The notes beneath the pieces are model-generated. The model was not told the origin of the DNA, did no database searches, and worked only from the letters and a program-made list of their open reading frames with translations. A stretch of DNA of 64,000 bases, taken from positions 147,303 through 211,302 of the forward strand of contig NZ_JQEI01000014.1 of the NCBI RefSeq assembly GCF_000743355.1. The letters are read 5' to 3'. The translations under genes were made by a program, and so were the position numbers. How positions within the stretch are numbered: position 1 is the stretch's first letter; every line of letters begins with the position of its first letter. Below, piece by piece: positions 36,025 through 45,574 of this stretch. This stretch comes from Serratia sp. Ag1 (GTDB lineage Bacteria > Pseudomonadota > Gammaproteobacteria > Enterobacterales > Enterobacteriaceae).

Positions 36025-36558
36025 TTACAACTTGGCCCGGTACTCGTCTTCCATCCGGGTAAAGGTGGCCCAGAACGGCTGTGGTGGGCGTTCCTGCAGA
36101 CGGTCACGCAAAATATCCAAGTGAGTATGCCAACCACCAGCAACGGTGAGCATGGTATCGCGGTCTGGCAAGCGGCGGTGGATCACCGTCAGCAGTACGT
36201 TATCGCCTTGCTCGGCTAACTCAAAGGTGACTTCGGAAGGGCGGCCTTCGCCTTTTTCTGCCCAGGTAAAACTCAACAGGCGCGGAGGGAAAAGGCAGGT
36301 AATATGGCCCACGTTGGCAACTGTGCCGCCATATTGCTTATATTTGGCCGGAGGTTTTTCATGTTCGCCAGCAAGTTCAGAATTGCAGAACATCAACTCA
36401 ACTCTGGCACCTTTTTGTAGCGACATTTCGCCCGTGGCTAACCAGGTGGCACGCTTGTTTGACTCGGTCAGGTAGGCCCAGACGCGATCAAGTGGGCCAG
36501 GCAGTAACCGCTGAATGCGTAATGTTCCAGGTTCAAGGATTATACCGTAATCGTTCAT
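36025..36558 (-). CDS. SRPBCC / AHSA1-like protein
   Basis: 177 aa, START-like ligand-binding fold related to the Aha1 C-terminal domain: [20 protein letters not shown] near the start and the C-terminal [14 protein letters not shown] helix are characteristic. Cytoplasmic; ligand and role unknown. GGAG precedes ATG. It lies 83 bp upstream of nudI in the same direction. Confidence 0.8.
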   Translation of the reverse strand: MNDYGIILEPGTLRIQRLLPGPLDRVWAYLTESNKRATWLATGEMSLQKGARVELMFCNSELAGEHEKPPAKYKQYGGTVANVGHITCLFPPRLLSFTWAEKGEGRPSEVTFELAEQGDNVLLTVIHRRLPDRDTMLTVAGGWHTHLDILRDRLQERPPQPFWATFTRMEDEYRAKL

Positions 36559-36811
36559 GGTTCACTCCGTTGGAGGAGGCAAGCTGGCTCACCGCAAAAC
36601 GAGTTTTAGTGCGTTTAACCGCTCACTCCAGAAATCCAGTTGTAACGAGGATAATTTAATCATACGGCTAAATATAGAACAGGGGGGATAATGCTCAATC
36701 AAATTATTGAATATTTTTATAAGATTGAGAACCTGATACGGTATGACGAACATAAGGCATTATGATAGCTATCATTGCTTTAGCTTTGCAGCCAGGGTTC
36801 ATGGAGAGATT

Positions 36812-37777
36812 ATGCTTTTTGGCGTGTTATTTGCGTTAGCCGCCGGGCTGATGTGGGGGCTGATTTTTGTCGGCCCGGTGTTGGTGCCGGATTATCCGGC
36901 GGCGTTGCAGTCGACCGGGCGCTACCTGGCGTTTGGCTTGATCGCGTTGCCGCTGGCGTGGTTCGATCGTCGCCGTTTACGCCAGTTATTGCCTAAAGAC
37001 TGGCTGGAGGCGCTGAAACTGACCGCTATCGGTAATTTATTGTATTACCTGTGCTTGGCCAGTGCGATTCAGCGCACCGGGGCTCCGGTTTCCACCATGA
37101 TTATCGGTACGCTGCCCGTGGTGATTTCTGTCAGTGCCAATCTGCTTTACGGCCACCACGATGGTCAACTTTCCTGGCGCAAGTTAACCCCGGCGCTGCT
37201 GCTGATTGCCTGTGGCCTGATACTGGTCAATATTGCGGAACTGATGGGTAACAGTGAGCCCGTGGATGTTTGGCGTTACCTCAGCGGATTGATCTTGGCG
37301 GTTTTGGCCGTGGCTTGCTGGACCTGGTTCCCGCTGCGCAACGCACGCTGGCTGCGTGAGAACCCGCACAAACGGCCAATGACCTGGGCCACTGCGCAAG
37401 GGGTGGTGACGCTGCCGTTGGCTCTACTGGGCTACCTGTTGGTGTGCGGGCAGCTAGCGTTAACGCAGCCACAGTTCGCGTTGCCGTTCGGCCCAAGGCC
37501 GCAGGTATTTATCCCGCTGATGATTACCATTGGCGTCTTGTGTTCATGGATTGGTGCTTTGTGCTGGAATGAAGCGAGCCAACGTTTGCCAACGGTCTTG
37601 GTTGGGCCATTGATCGTATTCGAGATTCTGGCCGGGTTGGCCTACACCTTTATGTTGCGCCACAGCTGGCCGCCCTTGCTGACATTGTGCGGCATTGCTT
37701 GCCTGATAGTCGGGGTAATCAGCGCCATGCGCATCAAGCCGGAACCGATGGTGGTGGCGCTGTCAGTAAAAGAATAA
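36812..37777 (+). CDS. DMT/EamA-family transporter
   Basis: 321 aa, ten hydrophobic segments forming two EamA repeats; inner-membrane metabolite exporter of unknown substrate. ATG 36812 (MLFGVLFALAAGLMWG) has GGAGAG upstream; the open frame extends 69 bp further but lacks a ribosome-binding site. The 250 bp before it, up to the SRPBCC gene, hold no other feature I can support. Confidence 0.82.
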   Translation: MLFGVLFALAAGLMWGLIFVGPVLVPDYPAALQSTGRYLAFGLIALPLAWFDRRRLRQLLPKDWLEALKLTAIGNLLYYLCLASAIQRTGAPVSTMIIGTLPVVISVSANLLYGHHDGQLSWRKLTPALLLIACGLILVNIAELMGNSEPVDVWRYLSGLILAVLAVACWTWFPLRNARWLRENPHKRPMTWATAQGVVTLPLALLGYLLVCGQLALTQPQFALPFGPRPQVFIPLMITIGVLCSWIGALCWNEASQRLPTVLVGPLIVFEILAGLAYTFMLRHSWPPLLTLCGIACLIVGVISAMRIKPEPMVVALSVKE

Positions 37778-37790
37778 AAAGACGCTGGCG

Positions 37791-38828
37791 TCAGTTGGCA
37801 AAGATATGCGCTTGGCCGAGAATATTCAGGCTGACGTTCGAGCCAACCTGAATACCTTCACGGCTGATGGTTTTAATCTCCACGCTTTCATGGCTATCGG
37901 CCATCAACAGGCTGAGAGTGGAAACGAAACCCGCAAAGTCGATATGGGTCACCACCGCTTGGCGCTGAGCGGGTTGGGGGGCAAGGCTAATCTGGATCTG
38001 CTCTGGGCGCAGCATAATGCGTGCCTGCCCGCTACGCAGTTGGTCATCTACGGCAATACGGCCCAAGATGCAGTCGGCCCAACCTCGCTCCAGGTAAGCC
38101 GAGAGCACCAGCGTTTCCCCCAGGAAGGTGGCCGTGGATTCATCCACCGGGCGCAGATAAAGTTCTTGTGGCTGCCCGACCTGAGCCAATTGCCCATTAC
38201 GCATCACCGCAACCTGATCGGCAAAGGAGAGGGCTTCTGCCTGATCGTGAGTGACCAGGATCGAAGCAACCTTGGCTTCTGCCAACAGATCCGCCACCGC
38301 TTTGCGGGTGGCGGCACGCAGGCCGGTGTCCAGCGCCGAAAAGGGTTCATCCAGCAGCATCAGTTTAGGCTGTTGTGACAGGGCTCTGGCCAGCGCCACC
38401 CGCTGTTGTTGCCCGCCGGAGAGCTCATGCGGCCATAAGTTCGCCAAACGTCGATCCAACGCAACCATGTCCATCAATCGATCAATATGATGCTGCTTTT
38501 CCTGCTTGCTGCCGCTCAGACCAAAACCGATATTGCCAGCCACGTTGAAATGGGGAAACAGAGCACCATCTTGCGGCACAAACCCGATACCGCGCTGATG
38601 TGCCGGGATCCAGATTCCATCATCAGCCAGCGTTTTGCCTTGCAGCCGCACATAGCCATGCTCCGGGGTTTCAAAACCGGCAATAATGCGCAGCAGCGTG
38701 GTTTTCCCCGAACCTGAAGGGCCGACAATCGCGGTACGACTACCTTCAGCCACCCGAAGGTTAATGCCCTCAAGCACTTTTACCCCGTTATAGGATTTAG
38801 CAATGTCCTGCAGTTCAAGCGTACTCAT
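37791..38828 (-). CDS. sfuC: Ferric iron ABC transporter ATP-binding protein SfuC
   Basis: 345 aa ATPase of the Fe(III) importer. Walker [10 protein letters not shown] (near 37-45), Q-loop [11 protein letters not shown], signature [15 protein letters not shown], Walker [13 protein letters not shown], and a C-terminal TOBE-like regulatory domain. Its first codons overlap the end of sfuB by 4 bp, indicating translational coupling. Third gene of sfuABC, expected to be Fur-repressed. Confidence 0.92.
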   Translation of the reverse strand: MSTLELQDIAKSYNGVKVLEGINLRVAEGSRTAIVGPSGSGKTTLLRIIAGFETPEHGYVRLQGKTLADDGIWIPAHQRGIGFVPQDGALFPHFNVAGNIGFGLSGSKQEKQHHIDRLMDMVALDRRLANLWPHELSGGQQQRVALARALSQQPKLMLLDEPFSALDTGLRAATRKAVADLLAEAKVASILVTHDQAEALSFADQVAVMRNGQLAQVGQPQELYLRPVDESTATFLGETLVLSAYLERGWADCILGRIAVDDQLRSGQARIMLRPEQIQISLAPQPAQRQAVVTHIDFAGFVSTLSLLMADSHESVEIKTISREGIQVGSNVSLNILGQAHIFAN

Positions 38829-40411
38829 AATCCTGCCGTGCGTTTAGATTGAGAATAAAGAAGCCAGGTTAACGGTAATGACAGTAAAACCATGATCAAG
38901 GCGTAAGGGGCTGCGGCCACATAATCAATTTCACTGGTCAGAGCCCAAAATCCGGTGGCGAGCGTGCGAGTCCCGTTAGGTGCAAGCAGCAAGGTAGCGG
39001 TGAGTTCATTGGTGATTGCCAAGAACACCAGTGCGGCACCTGCCGCCGCACCCGGTGCCGCAAGGCGCAGCGTGGTGCTGCACAATGCCTGTAGCGGCGT
39101 GCGCCCAAGGCTGCGCGCCACGTTTTCCAGTTCAACCGGGGCTTGGGCAATGCCAGCTCGCAGATTGATCAGCGCTCGGGGCATAAACATCAGCAAATAG
39201 GCCAGCAGCAGTGTGATTTCGGTTTGATAGATTGGCCGGAACGCATGGATGGTGATCGTAACCAGCGCCAGCGCCACTACGATACCGGGTAGCGAACTGG
39301 TGACGTAATTACAGCCTTCCAGCACCCGGTAGAGCCGCGCGGGGTAACGAACCGAAAGCCAGGCCATCGGGATTGAACACAGCGTGATGATGAGAGCGCC
39401 ACTGGCGGCCAACGACAGGGTTTGCCGGACGGCTGGCCACAGATCGCTGTTATCCCATACGGCAAAACCGCCCAGATATAACCAGCGTACCAGCGTGATA
39501 AAAGGCACCCCTAAGGCCAGAGCGGTCAGCGTTATCGGCAGCAGTTGGCACAAGAGGCTGAGAACCGGGCTGAGCTGATGGGGATTCTGGCTGCGTGCAC
39601 TGCCAGAACCGACACGGGCATAGCGCGCTCTGCCACGGCTCGCGGCCTCAACCACTAACAACCCAAGGCAGCACAAAACCAGGACGCCTGCCAGCATATT
39701 GGCCGCTGCACCGTTAAACGTGGATTGGAACTGATCGAAAATGGCGGTAGTAAAGGTATCGAAACGGATCATGGCGTACAGCCCATACTCTGCCAACAGA
39801 TGCAGTGCAATCAGCAATGAACCGCCCCAGATAGCCAGTTTTAGCTGTGGCAGAACAACCCGGAAGAAAACGGCCAGCGGCTTGGTCCCCAGAGAAGTGG
39901 CAACATCCTCAATCCCCGGATCAAGGCGGCGTAAAACCGCTGAAACCGGTAAATAGATAAACGGGAAATAGGCGATAACCGAGATAAAAACGCCAGCGGC
40001 TAAGCCATTCATGCCCGGCACCAGGCTGATCCAGGCGTAGCTTTGCACAAAAGCAGGAACGGCCAACGGCGCAATGGCCAGAATAGACCAGATACGCCGC
40101 CCCGGTAGCCGAGTACGCTCTGTGAGCCAGGCTAGCGTGACGCCCAGCAGCGCACAAATCGGCAAAGTGAAAATGACCAGTAATAGCGTGTTGAGTAGCA
40201 GTTCCCCGACTCTGGGCCGGAAAACCAGTGTTTTAACCGTTTGCCAGCCGGTATCGATAGCAACACCGATGACAAAACCCAGCGGGAGCAGGGCCAACAA
40301 CGAAAAAATGACCGCAGCAACCACCATCCACAACCCCGGTCGCTGCTGATAACGTCGTGCCACCGAACCACCTGGCAATGCTCGCGCGGCATGGATAGAA
40401 ATATTCGACAT
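38825..40411 (-). CDS. sfuB: Ferric iron ABC transporter permease SfuB
   Basis: 528 aa inner-membrane permease made of two fused six-segment halves, each with an EAA-type loop ([22 protein letters not shown] and [20 protein letters not shown]). FbpB/SfuB type. Moves Fe(III) delivered by SfuA without a siderophore. Located 35 bp after sfuA. Confidence 0.92.
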   Translation of the reverse strand: MSNISIHAARALPGGSVARRYQQRPGLWMVVAAVIFSLLALLPLGFVIGVAIDTGWQTVKTLVFRPRVGELLLNTLLLVIFTLPICALLGVTLAWLTERTRLPGRRIWSILAIAPLAVPAFVQSYAWISLVPGMNGLAAGVFISVIAYFPFIYLPVSAVLRRLDPGIEDVATSLGTKPLAVFFRVVLPQLKLAIWGGSLLIALHLLAEYGLYAMIRFDTFTTAIFDQFQSTFNGAAANMLAGVLVLCCLGLLVVEAASRGRARYARVGSGSARSQNPHQLSPVLSLLCQLLPITLTALALGVPFITLVRWLYLGGFAVWDNSDLWPAVRQTLSLAASGALIITLCSIPMAWLSVRYPARLYRVLEGCNYVTSSLPGIVVALALVTITIHAFRPIYQTEITLLLAYLLMFMPRALINLRAGIAQAPVELENVARSLGRTPLQALCSTTLRLAAPGAAAGAALVFLAITNELTATLLLAPNGTRTLATGFWALTSEIDYVAAAPYALIMVLLSLPLTWLLYSQSKRTAGL

Positions 40412-40446
40412 AACGGTTAAAACACTCTGTACATATAAATTCTGCC

Positions 40447-41463
40447 TTACAGCAGGCCTGCCTCGGTCATCAGTTCAACGACTTTCTTACTGTTCAGTTT
40501 AGAAGGCTCTACTTTTGGTGCTTCGAGATCTTTCAACGGCACCAGCTTAGGGTTCGAAACGGCACCAACGCCAACGGCATATTCAAAAGCATTGTTGGTG
40601 CGCAGGATCTCTTGGCCTTGTTTGCCGGTGATCCATTTCACGAACTCTTGTGCTTGTTGCTGATGCTTGCTTGAGGCTAAAACACCCGCGCCAGATGTGC
40701 TGACAAAAGCGCCAGGATCCTGATGCTTGAAATAGTGCAGCTTGATGTTGTTGCTGTTTTCGCCCGTTTTAGCGCCATCTACGAATGGGTAGTAATGATA
40801 AATCACACCGCCATCGATCTGGCCAGCATTCACGGCCTTCATTACGGTGCTGTTACCTTTATAGGCCGTGGAGTTGGTTTTCATGGCTTTCAGCCATTCG
40901 CGGGTGGCTTCTTCACCCTTCAGCTCCAACAGGGCGCTGACGATCGCCTGGAAGTCGGCACCTGACGGGGAGGCAGCCCAGCGGCCTTTCCATTCCGGCT
41001 TAGCCAAGTCCAGCAGAGATTGTGGTAATTGTGCCTGATCGATCTTGGCCGGATTATAAACGAACACCGTCGAGCGAGCAGCAATGCCTGTCCAGCGGCC
41101 ATGTTCAGGGCGGTATTGTGGTTCGACCTGCGCCAAGGTGCTGGCATTAAGCGGGGCAAACAGTTTGGCATTGTCTACCAAAACCATTGCCGGGGAGTTC
41201 TCTGTGAGGAAAACATCTGCCGGGGAAGCATTGCCTTCTTGTACCAGTTGGTTACCCAGTTCGCTGTCCTTCCCGTTACGCAAGGTGACTTTAATACCGG
41301 TGTCCTTGGTAAAGCCATCGACCCATGATTTTACCAGGTTCTCGTGTTGGGCATTGTAAACCACGATCTCTCCGGCGCTAGAGGTTGCACTGGCGGAGAA
41401 GGCCAACATCATGGACGAAGCAAGCAGGGCTAGGGGACCAAGAGAGGTGAAACGCAACTTCAT
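40447..41463 (-). CDS. sfuA: Periplasmic ferric iron-binding protein SfuA
   Basis: 338 aa with a signal peptide (cleavage near SASA). Class III iron-binding protein; the adjacent Tyr pair that binds ferric ion is visible in VIYHYYPF. Close to S. marcescens SfuA as I remember it ([42 protein letters not shown]), the main reason to suspect Serratia. AAGGATAA precedes ATG. A Fur-like box lies about 87 bp upstream. Confidence 0.93.
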   Translation of the reverse strand: MKLRFTSLGPLALLASSMMLAFSASATSSAGEIVVYNAQHENLVKSWVDGFTKDTGIKVTLRNGKDSELGNQLVQEGNASPADVFLTENSPAMVLVDNAKLFAPLNASTLAQVEPQYRPEHGRWTGIAARSTVFVYNPAKIDQAQLPQSLLDLAKPEWKGRWAASPSGADFQAIVSALLELKGEEATREWLKAMKTNSTAYKGNSTVMKAVNAGQIDGGVIYHYYPFVDGAKTGENSNNIKLHYFKHQDPGAFVSTSGAGVLASSKHQQQAQEFVKWITGKQGQEILRTNNAFEYAVGVGAVSNPKLVPLKDLEAPKVEPSKLNSKKVVELMTEAGLL

Positions 41464-41549
41464 ACGGTTATCCTTTATGGTGTTCGAAGAAGAAAGTGAG
41501 CAGCGCCGGTTAGCGCGGAATGCTAATTGTATCCAAGAACATCAAGAAT

Positions 41550-41568
41550 GATAGTGAAAACGATTCGT
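41550..41568. promoter_or_regulatory. Candidate Fur box upstream of sfuA
   Basis: GATAGTGAAAACGATTCGT matches about 12 of 19 positions of the Fur consensus, in an AT-rich stretch before sfuA. The expected location for iron control of sfuABC; the match is only moderate. Confidence 0.5.
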
Positions 41569-41727
41569 ATTAGGATTTTTTTTTTGCTTTCTGCTCAAAA
41601 AACGTCTTTTACCGGCAACACTGTGGTTGAGTTTTGTTCGTCGAATGGGGGTAGGTGCAGTAGCGATATATGGGGAGATGATGTCCTCTGGCACAAGTAA
41701 GTTTTGCCTGCACCAGAGTTTGCCGCA

Positions 41728-41904
41728 TTATTCGGAATGTTTGGTCGGAATACAAACTTTTCCGTTAATAACATGTGCATCACGGCGTATCCAATCGTGG
41801 ACTTTATAAACGCTGGTTTTGTGCTTTTGCGCGAAAAATCTTACGTCTCCGCCGTATTTTTTATATACGATTTCCTTAATGCTAACAAATATACTTTTTT
41901 CCAT
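41728..41904 (-). CDS. 58-aa putative small HTH protein
   Basis: Small frame missed by a 60-residue cutoff. It begins MEKSIFVSIKEIVYKKYGG and contains DVRFFAQKHKTSVYKVHDWI, which reads like a Cro-type helix-turn-helix, then ends CIPTKHSE. No exact family recognised. It lies alone in the 980-bp AT-rich spacer between sfuA and mgtE; the ribosome-binding site is weak (GGAA 13 bases upstream). The rest of that spacer, up to the riboswitch, shows no supportable gene. Possibly a prophage or island relic. Confidence 0.45.
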   Translation of the reverse strand: MEKSIFVSIKEIVYKKYGGDVRFFAQKHKTSVYKVHDWIRRDAHVINGKVCIPTKHSE

Positions 41905-42199
41905 TTGGTGTTGTTTCCATTTTCAAATAGATGTGAAATTTATCGTTTTTATAATGGTAAAGCACAGTCTTAACATGGGTATAGATACCAGCGTAACATA
42001 AAGAATTAAGTGTGGGAATTATCTTTTATTACAAAGCTTTATCTTGGATTTTTCTCATGAGATATTCTTAGGGGATTTGTTGAATTAAAAAAAAGGCTAA
42101 TACTTTTTAGATATTTCCTAAATATAACCTCAACGGGAGAGTTATTGTTCAGCACAATCAAGCTCATGGGGTTATAATCGCCGTGTAGTTTATATGCAG

Positions 42200-42367
42200 T
42201 ATCTCGTTTGGCGAGGCTCCTATACAAACACAGGTTACTGATCTGACGACATCGAGAGATGCCCAAGGTTAAGACAGGCTTTATCGGATTAAGGTTTAGC
42301 CCAAGGTAACTTCTGAAATTTTTTTTTCAGATACGTTGTATAGTGCTAAAACCTGGACGCGGAGATA
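42200..42367 (+). promoter_or_regulatory. M-box (ykoK) magnesium riboswitch of mgtE
   Basis: The conserved M-box blocks appear in order: GGCGAGGCTCCTATAC, ACAGGTTACTGATC, CCCAAGGTTAAGACAGG, CGGATTAAGG, CCAAGGTAACTTCTG, and AGTGCTAAAACCTGGACGC. The closing P1 helix can form between TATCTC (42200) and GAGATA (42362). It lies 77 bp upstream of the magnesium transporter gene mgtE. In the family, Mg2+ binding shuts off expression. I see no obvious T-run terminator downstream, so control may be at translation or by Rho. Confidence 0.88.
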
Positions 42368-42443
42368 GGCTGTCTGCACTCCCTCTTTGGTTAACGCCCC
42401 TATGCGATTCACTGTTGAAGTTTAAACAGAAATAGGGACTAAC

Positions 42444-43466
42444 ATGATTAAATCACTTCCATACTCTCCAGCGATGGTGGCTACCCCGGCGATAGTTCAT
42501 AAAGAATCATCGGTTGCGGGTTATATGACCTCGGATTTTATTACCGTTTCCGGCACGATGACGGTGAATGAGGCAAGAGACTACTTCCTGTCGCAATTAC
42601 AAACCGATGAAATACCAACACAATTGTTTATCACTGCTGATGATTACCAACTGCGCGGCATGCTGTCAGTGAAGAAACTGCTGCAATGCCAAGAGGGCGA
42701 CCGTGCATTGGCTTCGATGATGAACCATACCTACTTCCACGTTTCACCGGATGATGACCGGAGTGATGTCGCTCATTTGCTGGGCAAAGGTGGGCTGGAT
42801 GTTGTGCCGGTCGTCGTCAATAAGACACTGGTTGGTATCTTGGGGGAGAAAGAGATTGCTCGTCTGATCGAAGATGAAAATACCGAGGACGCGCAGCGTC
42901 AGGGAGCGAGTTTACCGCTGGATAAACCTTATCTGGAAACCAGCCCATGGGCGTTGTGGCGTAAGCGTTCAGCCTGGTTATTGCTTCTGTTTGTGGCAGA
43001 AGCCTATACCGGCAACGTGTTAAAGGCATTTGAAGAACAATTGGAAGCGGCCATCGCACTGGCTTTCTTTATTCCGTTGTTGATTGGTACCGGTGGGAAC
43101 AGCGGTACACAGATCACCTCGACCCTGGTGCGAGCTATGGCGTTGGGCGAGGTCAGCCTGCGCAATCTGGGAACAGTGCTCAGCAAAGAGGTCAGCACTT
43201 CGTTGCTGATTGCTCTCACTATCGGGATAGCAGCCTGGATCCGCGCCTGGATTATGGGCGTTGGGATGGATGTAACGTTGGTCGTCAGCCTTTCACTGGT
43301 AGCGATCACCGTCTGGAGCGCTATTGTTGCTTCCATCATTCCAATGCTGTTGAAGAAAGCGGGGATCGATCCGGCAGTGGTATCCGCACCGTTTATTGCC
43401 ACTTTTATTGATGGCACGGGTTTGATTATTTATTTCAAGATTGCTCAGGCTGTTCTGGGGATTTAA
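42444..43466 (+). CDS. mgtE: Magnesium transporter MgtE (short form)
   Basis: 340 aa. Residues about 25-145: a CBS pair (VAGYMTSDFITVSG, GGLDVVPVVVNKTLVGIL) that senses Mg2+. About 165-340: five membrane segments with the family pore motif PLLIGTGGNSGTQ and the C-terminal APFIATFIDGTGLIIYFKIA. It lacks most of the N-terminal superhelical domain of Bacillus/Thermus MgtE. AGGGA precedes ATG. Governed by the M-box upstream. Confidence 0.92.
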   Translation: MIKSLPYSPAMVATPAIVHKESSVAGYMTSDFITVSGTMTVNEARDYFLSQLQTDEIPTQLFITADDYQLRGMLSVKKLLQCQEGDRALASMMNHTYFHVSPDDDRSDVAHLLGKGGLDVVPVVVNKTLVGILGEKEIARLIEDENTEDAQRQGASLPLDKPYLETSPWALWRKRSAWLLLLFVAEAYTGNVLKAFEEQLEAAIALAFFIPLLIGTGGNSGTQITSTLVRAMALGEVSLRNLGTVLSKEVSTSLLIALTIGIAAWIRAWIMGVGMDVTLVVSLSLVAITVWSAIVASIIPMLLKKAGIDPAVVSAPFIATFIDGTGLIIYFKIAQAVLGI

Positions 43467-43475
43467 AGCGGCTCT

Positions 43476-43499
43476 AGGCTCCCGGATCGTCGGGAGCCT
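43476..43499 (+). terminator. Hairpin after mgtE
   Basis: AGGCTCCCG-GATCGT-CGGGAGCCT stem 10 bp after the mgtE stop, without a T-run. Likely a partial terminator or RNA 3' end, with read-through into mgtS possible. Confidence 0.55.
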
Positions 43500-43567
43500 A
43501 TAACCAAAAGAGGAGGTCAAAAAGCCAACACACGTGCAATTTTATGTAGGTAAAAGAGGATGAAATT

Positions 43568-43660
43568 ATGGGAAACATGATGATGTTTATGGGTTTTTTG
43601 GGATTGGTCAGCGTACTGGGGCTAGCGGCAGCCTACATGAGCACAAAATGGGATAACTGA
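43568..43660 (+). CDS. mgtS: MgtS-like 30-aa small membrane protein
   Basis: A 30-codon gene with AGAGGA 8 bases upstream. The product opens MGNMMMFMGFLGLV and ends AAAYMSTKWDN. It parallels E. coli MgtS (31 aa: GNMNVFMAVLG..., LAAYFSHKWDD) along its whole length, including the GNM start and KWD end. MgtS is an inner-membrane peptide made at low Mg2+ that stabilises the Mg2+ importer MgtA and modulates PitA. Here it lies 101 bp after mgtE, so it may act on MgtE or respond to the same signal. Too short for normal gene callers. Confidence 0.8.
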   Translation: MGNMMMFMGFLGLVSVLGLAAAYMSTKWDN

Positions 43661-43686
43661 TGAACGAAAAAGCACCGCCTAGAAGC

Positions 43687-43740
43687 ATCCTCCCCGTAAT
43701 TACATTACAGATTATGGGGAGGATATTTGTAATAGTCAAA
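43687..43740 (+). terminator. Hairpin after mgtS
   Basis: ATCCTCCCC ... GGGGAGGAT stem (loop 30 bases) followed by ATTTGT, 26 bp after the mgtS stop. Confidence 0.55.
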
Positions 43741-43767
43741 AACTGACGGTATTAACCGCGTGTGATA

Positions 43768-43950
43768 ATGATGGTTATTCTTATTATTGGGTTGTTCTAC
43801 GCGATTTTTATGATTGCTGTAGGTATTAATGAGATTTATTTCTATTCAACCGGAGAGTCTGCCTTTATTTCCAGTTTGATATTAACGTTTTCAGCGGGTA
43901 TTCTGCTCGGCGCTTTTGTCTGGAAATTTTCGGCAAAAACAAAAAATTAA
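43768..43950 (+). CDS. 60-aa putative membrane protein
   Basis: Two predicted membrane helices (VILIIGLFYAIFMIAVGI and ISSLILTFSAGILLGAFVW) and a basic tail. No family recognised. The frame can start at GTG 43762, ATG 43768 or ATG 43771; none has a strong ribosome-binding site. It lies between mgtS and a cation efflux gene, so a role in divalent-ion handling is possible but unproven. Confidence 0.5.
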   Translation: MMVILIIGLFYAIFMIAVGINEIYFYSTGESAFISSLILTFSAGILLGAFVWKFSAKTKN

Positions 43951-43976
43951 TTATATATAACCAACACTCTGTGAAC

Positions 43977-45353
43977 ATGAGTCGTGCTATGCAAAATGAA
44001 AAGCAAACCGTTGCCAGAAACTCCATGATCGCCAGCGGTCTATTGGCTTTGGGCAAATTTATTGCCGGTATTTTCACCGGCAGTATTGGGCTTATATCTG
44101 AAGGTATTCATTCCTTCACCGATTTTATCGCAACTTCTATTACCTGGTGGGCGGTGCGTGTCAGCGACAAACCGGCTGATGACGATCATCACTTTGGCCA
44201 TGGAAAAGTTGAAAATCTGGCGGCGCTGTTTGAAGTATTACTGTTACTGGCTGCAGCGGGTTGGATCATTTATGAAGCGGTGAGTAGCTTGTTAGGTGAG
44301 GCGCATCAGATCGTCGCGGCCCCCTTGGTTATTGCTGTGCTGTTGATCTCTATCGTAGTCGATTTTTTCCGTGTCAAAGCGTTGAACCGCGTGGCAAAAG
44401 CCACCGACAGCGCTGCACTGGAAGCCGATGCGTTACATTTTTTCTCCGATATGCTGTCATCCGCTGTGGTGCTGTTAGGGATGGTGTTTGTGCTGTTCGG
44501 TTTTGACCGTGCCGATGCTTTGGCAGCACTGGTTGTAGCTGGATTCATTCTGGTTGCGGCGTTGAAGTTGGGTAAACGTTCATTTGATTCACTGATCGAC
44601 ACTGCACCAGCCGGTAGCCGGGAAGATATTATCGCTTTACTCAACGATTTCCCGGCGATCCTCTCCACGGAAAATATCCGCCTGCGCAGCGCAGGGGCCA
44701 TGCTATTTACTGAAGTGAGCGTTGGTGTGTGTCGGACGCTGCCGTTGGAACGGATTAACGCGCTGAAAGCGGAGATCGCTGCGCGAATTGAGCGGGAGTA
44801 CAGCAACGCCGAGGTGAGGGTGATTGCCATACCTCAGGCCCGAAGTGATGAAGATATGGCAACGCGTATTCGCATTCTGGCCGCCAACCATGGTGCCGTG
44901 GTGCAAAACCTTGCCCTGCAACAGTTAACCGATCATATGTCGATCAGTATGGATTTGGCCGTTCCAGCCAGTGCCAGCGTAGAGCAGGCGCATGCCATCG
45001 CTTGTGAGGTCGAGGATATTCTGCGCCAGACATTGGGGGAGAATACCGAGATAGAAACGCATCTGGAGCCGCAAATTGTACATTGCCTGACGAGTCATGA
45101 TGTGGAGCGTAGCGAACTGACGCAAATTCAGCAGGCACTGGTGCTATCCGCCGAGAACGGCGGGCTGGTCAAGGATGTACACAATATCCGCGCCCGTAAA
45201 ACGTCACAGGGAGTGATTGTGAATTTCCATTGCCGAGTATTGCCTGCACTATCGATTATGGCCGCGCACGATGCTGTCGACTTTATTGAACGGCAATTGA
45301 GAATGCAGTTTCCTGCCGTATCTCGGGTTGTCGGGCATGTCGAGCCGTTGTAA
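43977..45353 (+). CDS. Cation diffusion facilitator with extended C-terminal domain
   Basis: 458 aa. About six membrane segments in the first 200 residues, with CDF metal sites: SEGIHSFTDF (TM2), HHFGHGK loop and EADALHFFSDMLSS (TM5). The His and Asp positions suggest Zn/Mn/Fe-type divalent cation/proton exchange. The remaining ~250 residues hold three ferredoxin-like cytoplasmic domain repeats rather than one. ATG 43977 is a best guess; GTG 43971 and ATG 43989 are also in frame. Confidence 0.85.
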   Translation: MSRAMQNEKQTVARNSMIASGLLALGKFIAGIFTGSIGLISEGIHSFTDFIATSITWWAVRVSDKPADDDHHFGHGKVENLAALFEVLLLLAAAGWIIYEAVSSLLGEAHQIVAAPLVIAVLLISIVVDFFRVKALNRVAKATDSAALEADALHFFSDMLSSAVVLLGMVFVLFGFDRADALAALVVAGFILVAALKLGKRSFDSLIDTAPAGSREDIIALLNDFPAILSTENIRLRSAGAMLFTEVSVGVCRTLPLERINALKAEIAARIEREYSNAEVRVIAIPQARSDEDMATRIRILAANHGAVVQNLALQQLTDHMSISMDLAVPASASVEQAHAIACEVEDILRQTLGENTEIETHLEPQIVHCLTSHDVERSELTQIQQALVLSAENGGLVKDVHNIRARKTSQGVIVNFHCRVLPALSIMAAHDAVDFIERQLRMQFPAVSRVVGHVEPL

Positions 45354-45362
45354 TGGATTAAC

Positions 45363-45393
45363 ACCGCCTGTTCATTGAGAAAGGCGGTACTTT
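45363..45393 (+). terminator. Terminator of the CDF gene
   Basis: ACCGCC ... GGCGGT stem with a 14-base loop, followed by ACTTT, just after the stop. Confidence 0.55.
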
Positions 45394-45411
45394 ACTGGTT
45401 TCTTCCTCCTT

Positions 45412-45458
45412 ATATGCTCTAAATAATTCGTACTCATGGCGAATTATTTAGAGCATAT
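45412..45458. repeat. Perfect 19-bp inverted repeat upstream of the MscS gene
   Basis: Left arm 45412-45430 (ATATGCTCTAAATAATTCG) and its exact complement at 45440-45458, separated by TACTCATGG. The strongest hairpin in this spacer, 117 bp before the channel gene. It could be a terminator-like structure, a regulatory RNA element or a miniature repeat. Confidence 0.65.
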
Positions 45459-45574
45459 GCTTTTGTGCAGTATAGGTTATTACTATAATCGGAGCCCATA
45501 TCGTTATTCAGGCGAGACCGGTTCATTGCACCCCAGTCGCGTCCATCGCCAACTCATGCTGAGTATTCACAGTT

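Noticed and set aside
36024..36031. GTTACAAC, the inverted core of a Ter site
   Set aside because: Only the 8-bp core matches; flanking positions, including the C-G6 region and the A-rich end, do not fit Ter.
36639..36646. GTTGTAAC, another Ter-like core
   Set aside because: The neighbouring bases (TCCA before, GAGG after) disagree with the Ter consensus; a chance octamer.
41627..41973. Two plus-strand frames (60 and 89 codons) in the sfuA-mgtE spacer
   Set aside because: No ribosome-binding sites and unnatural composition; the minus-strand 58-aa HTH-like frame explains the coding texture better.
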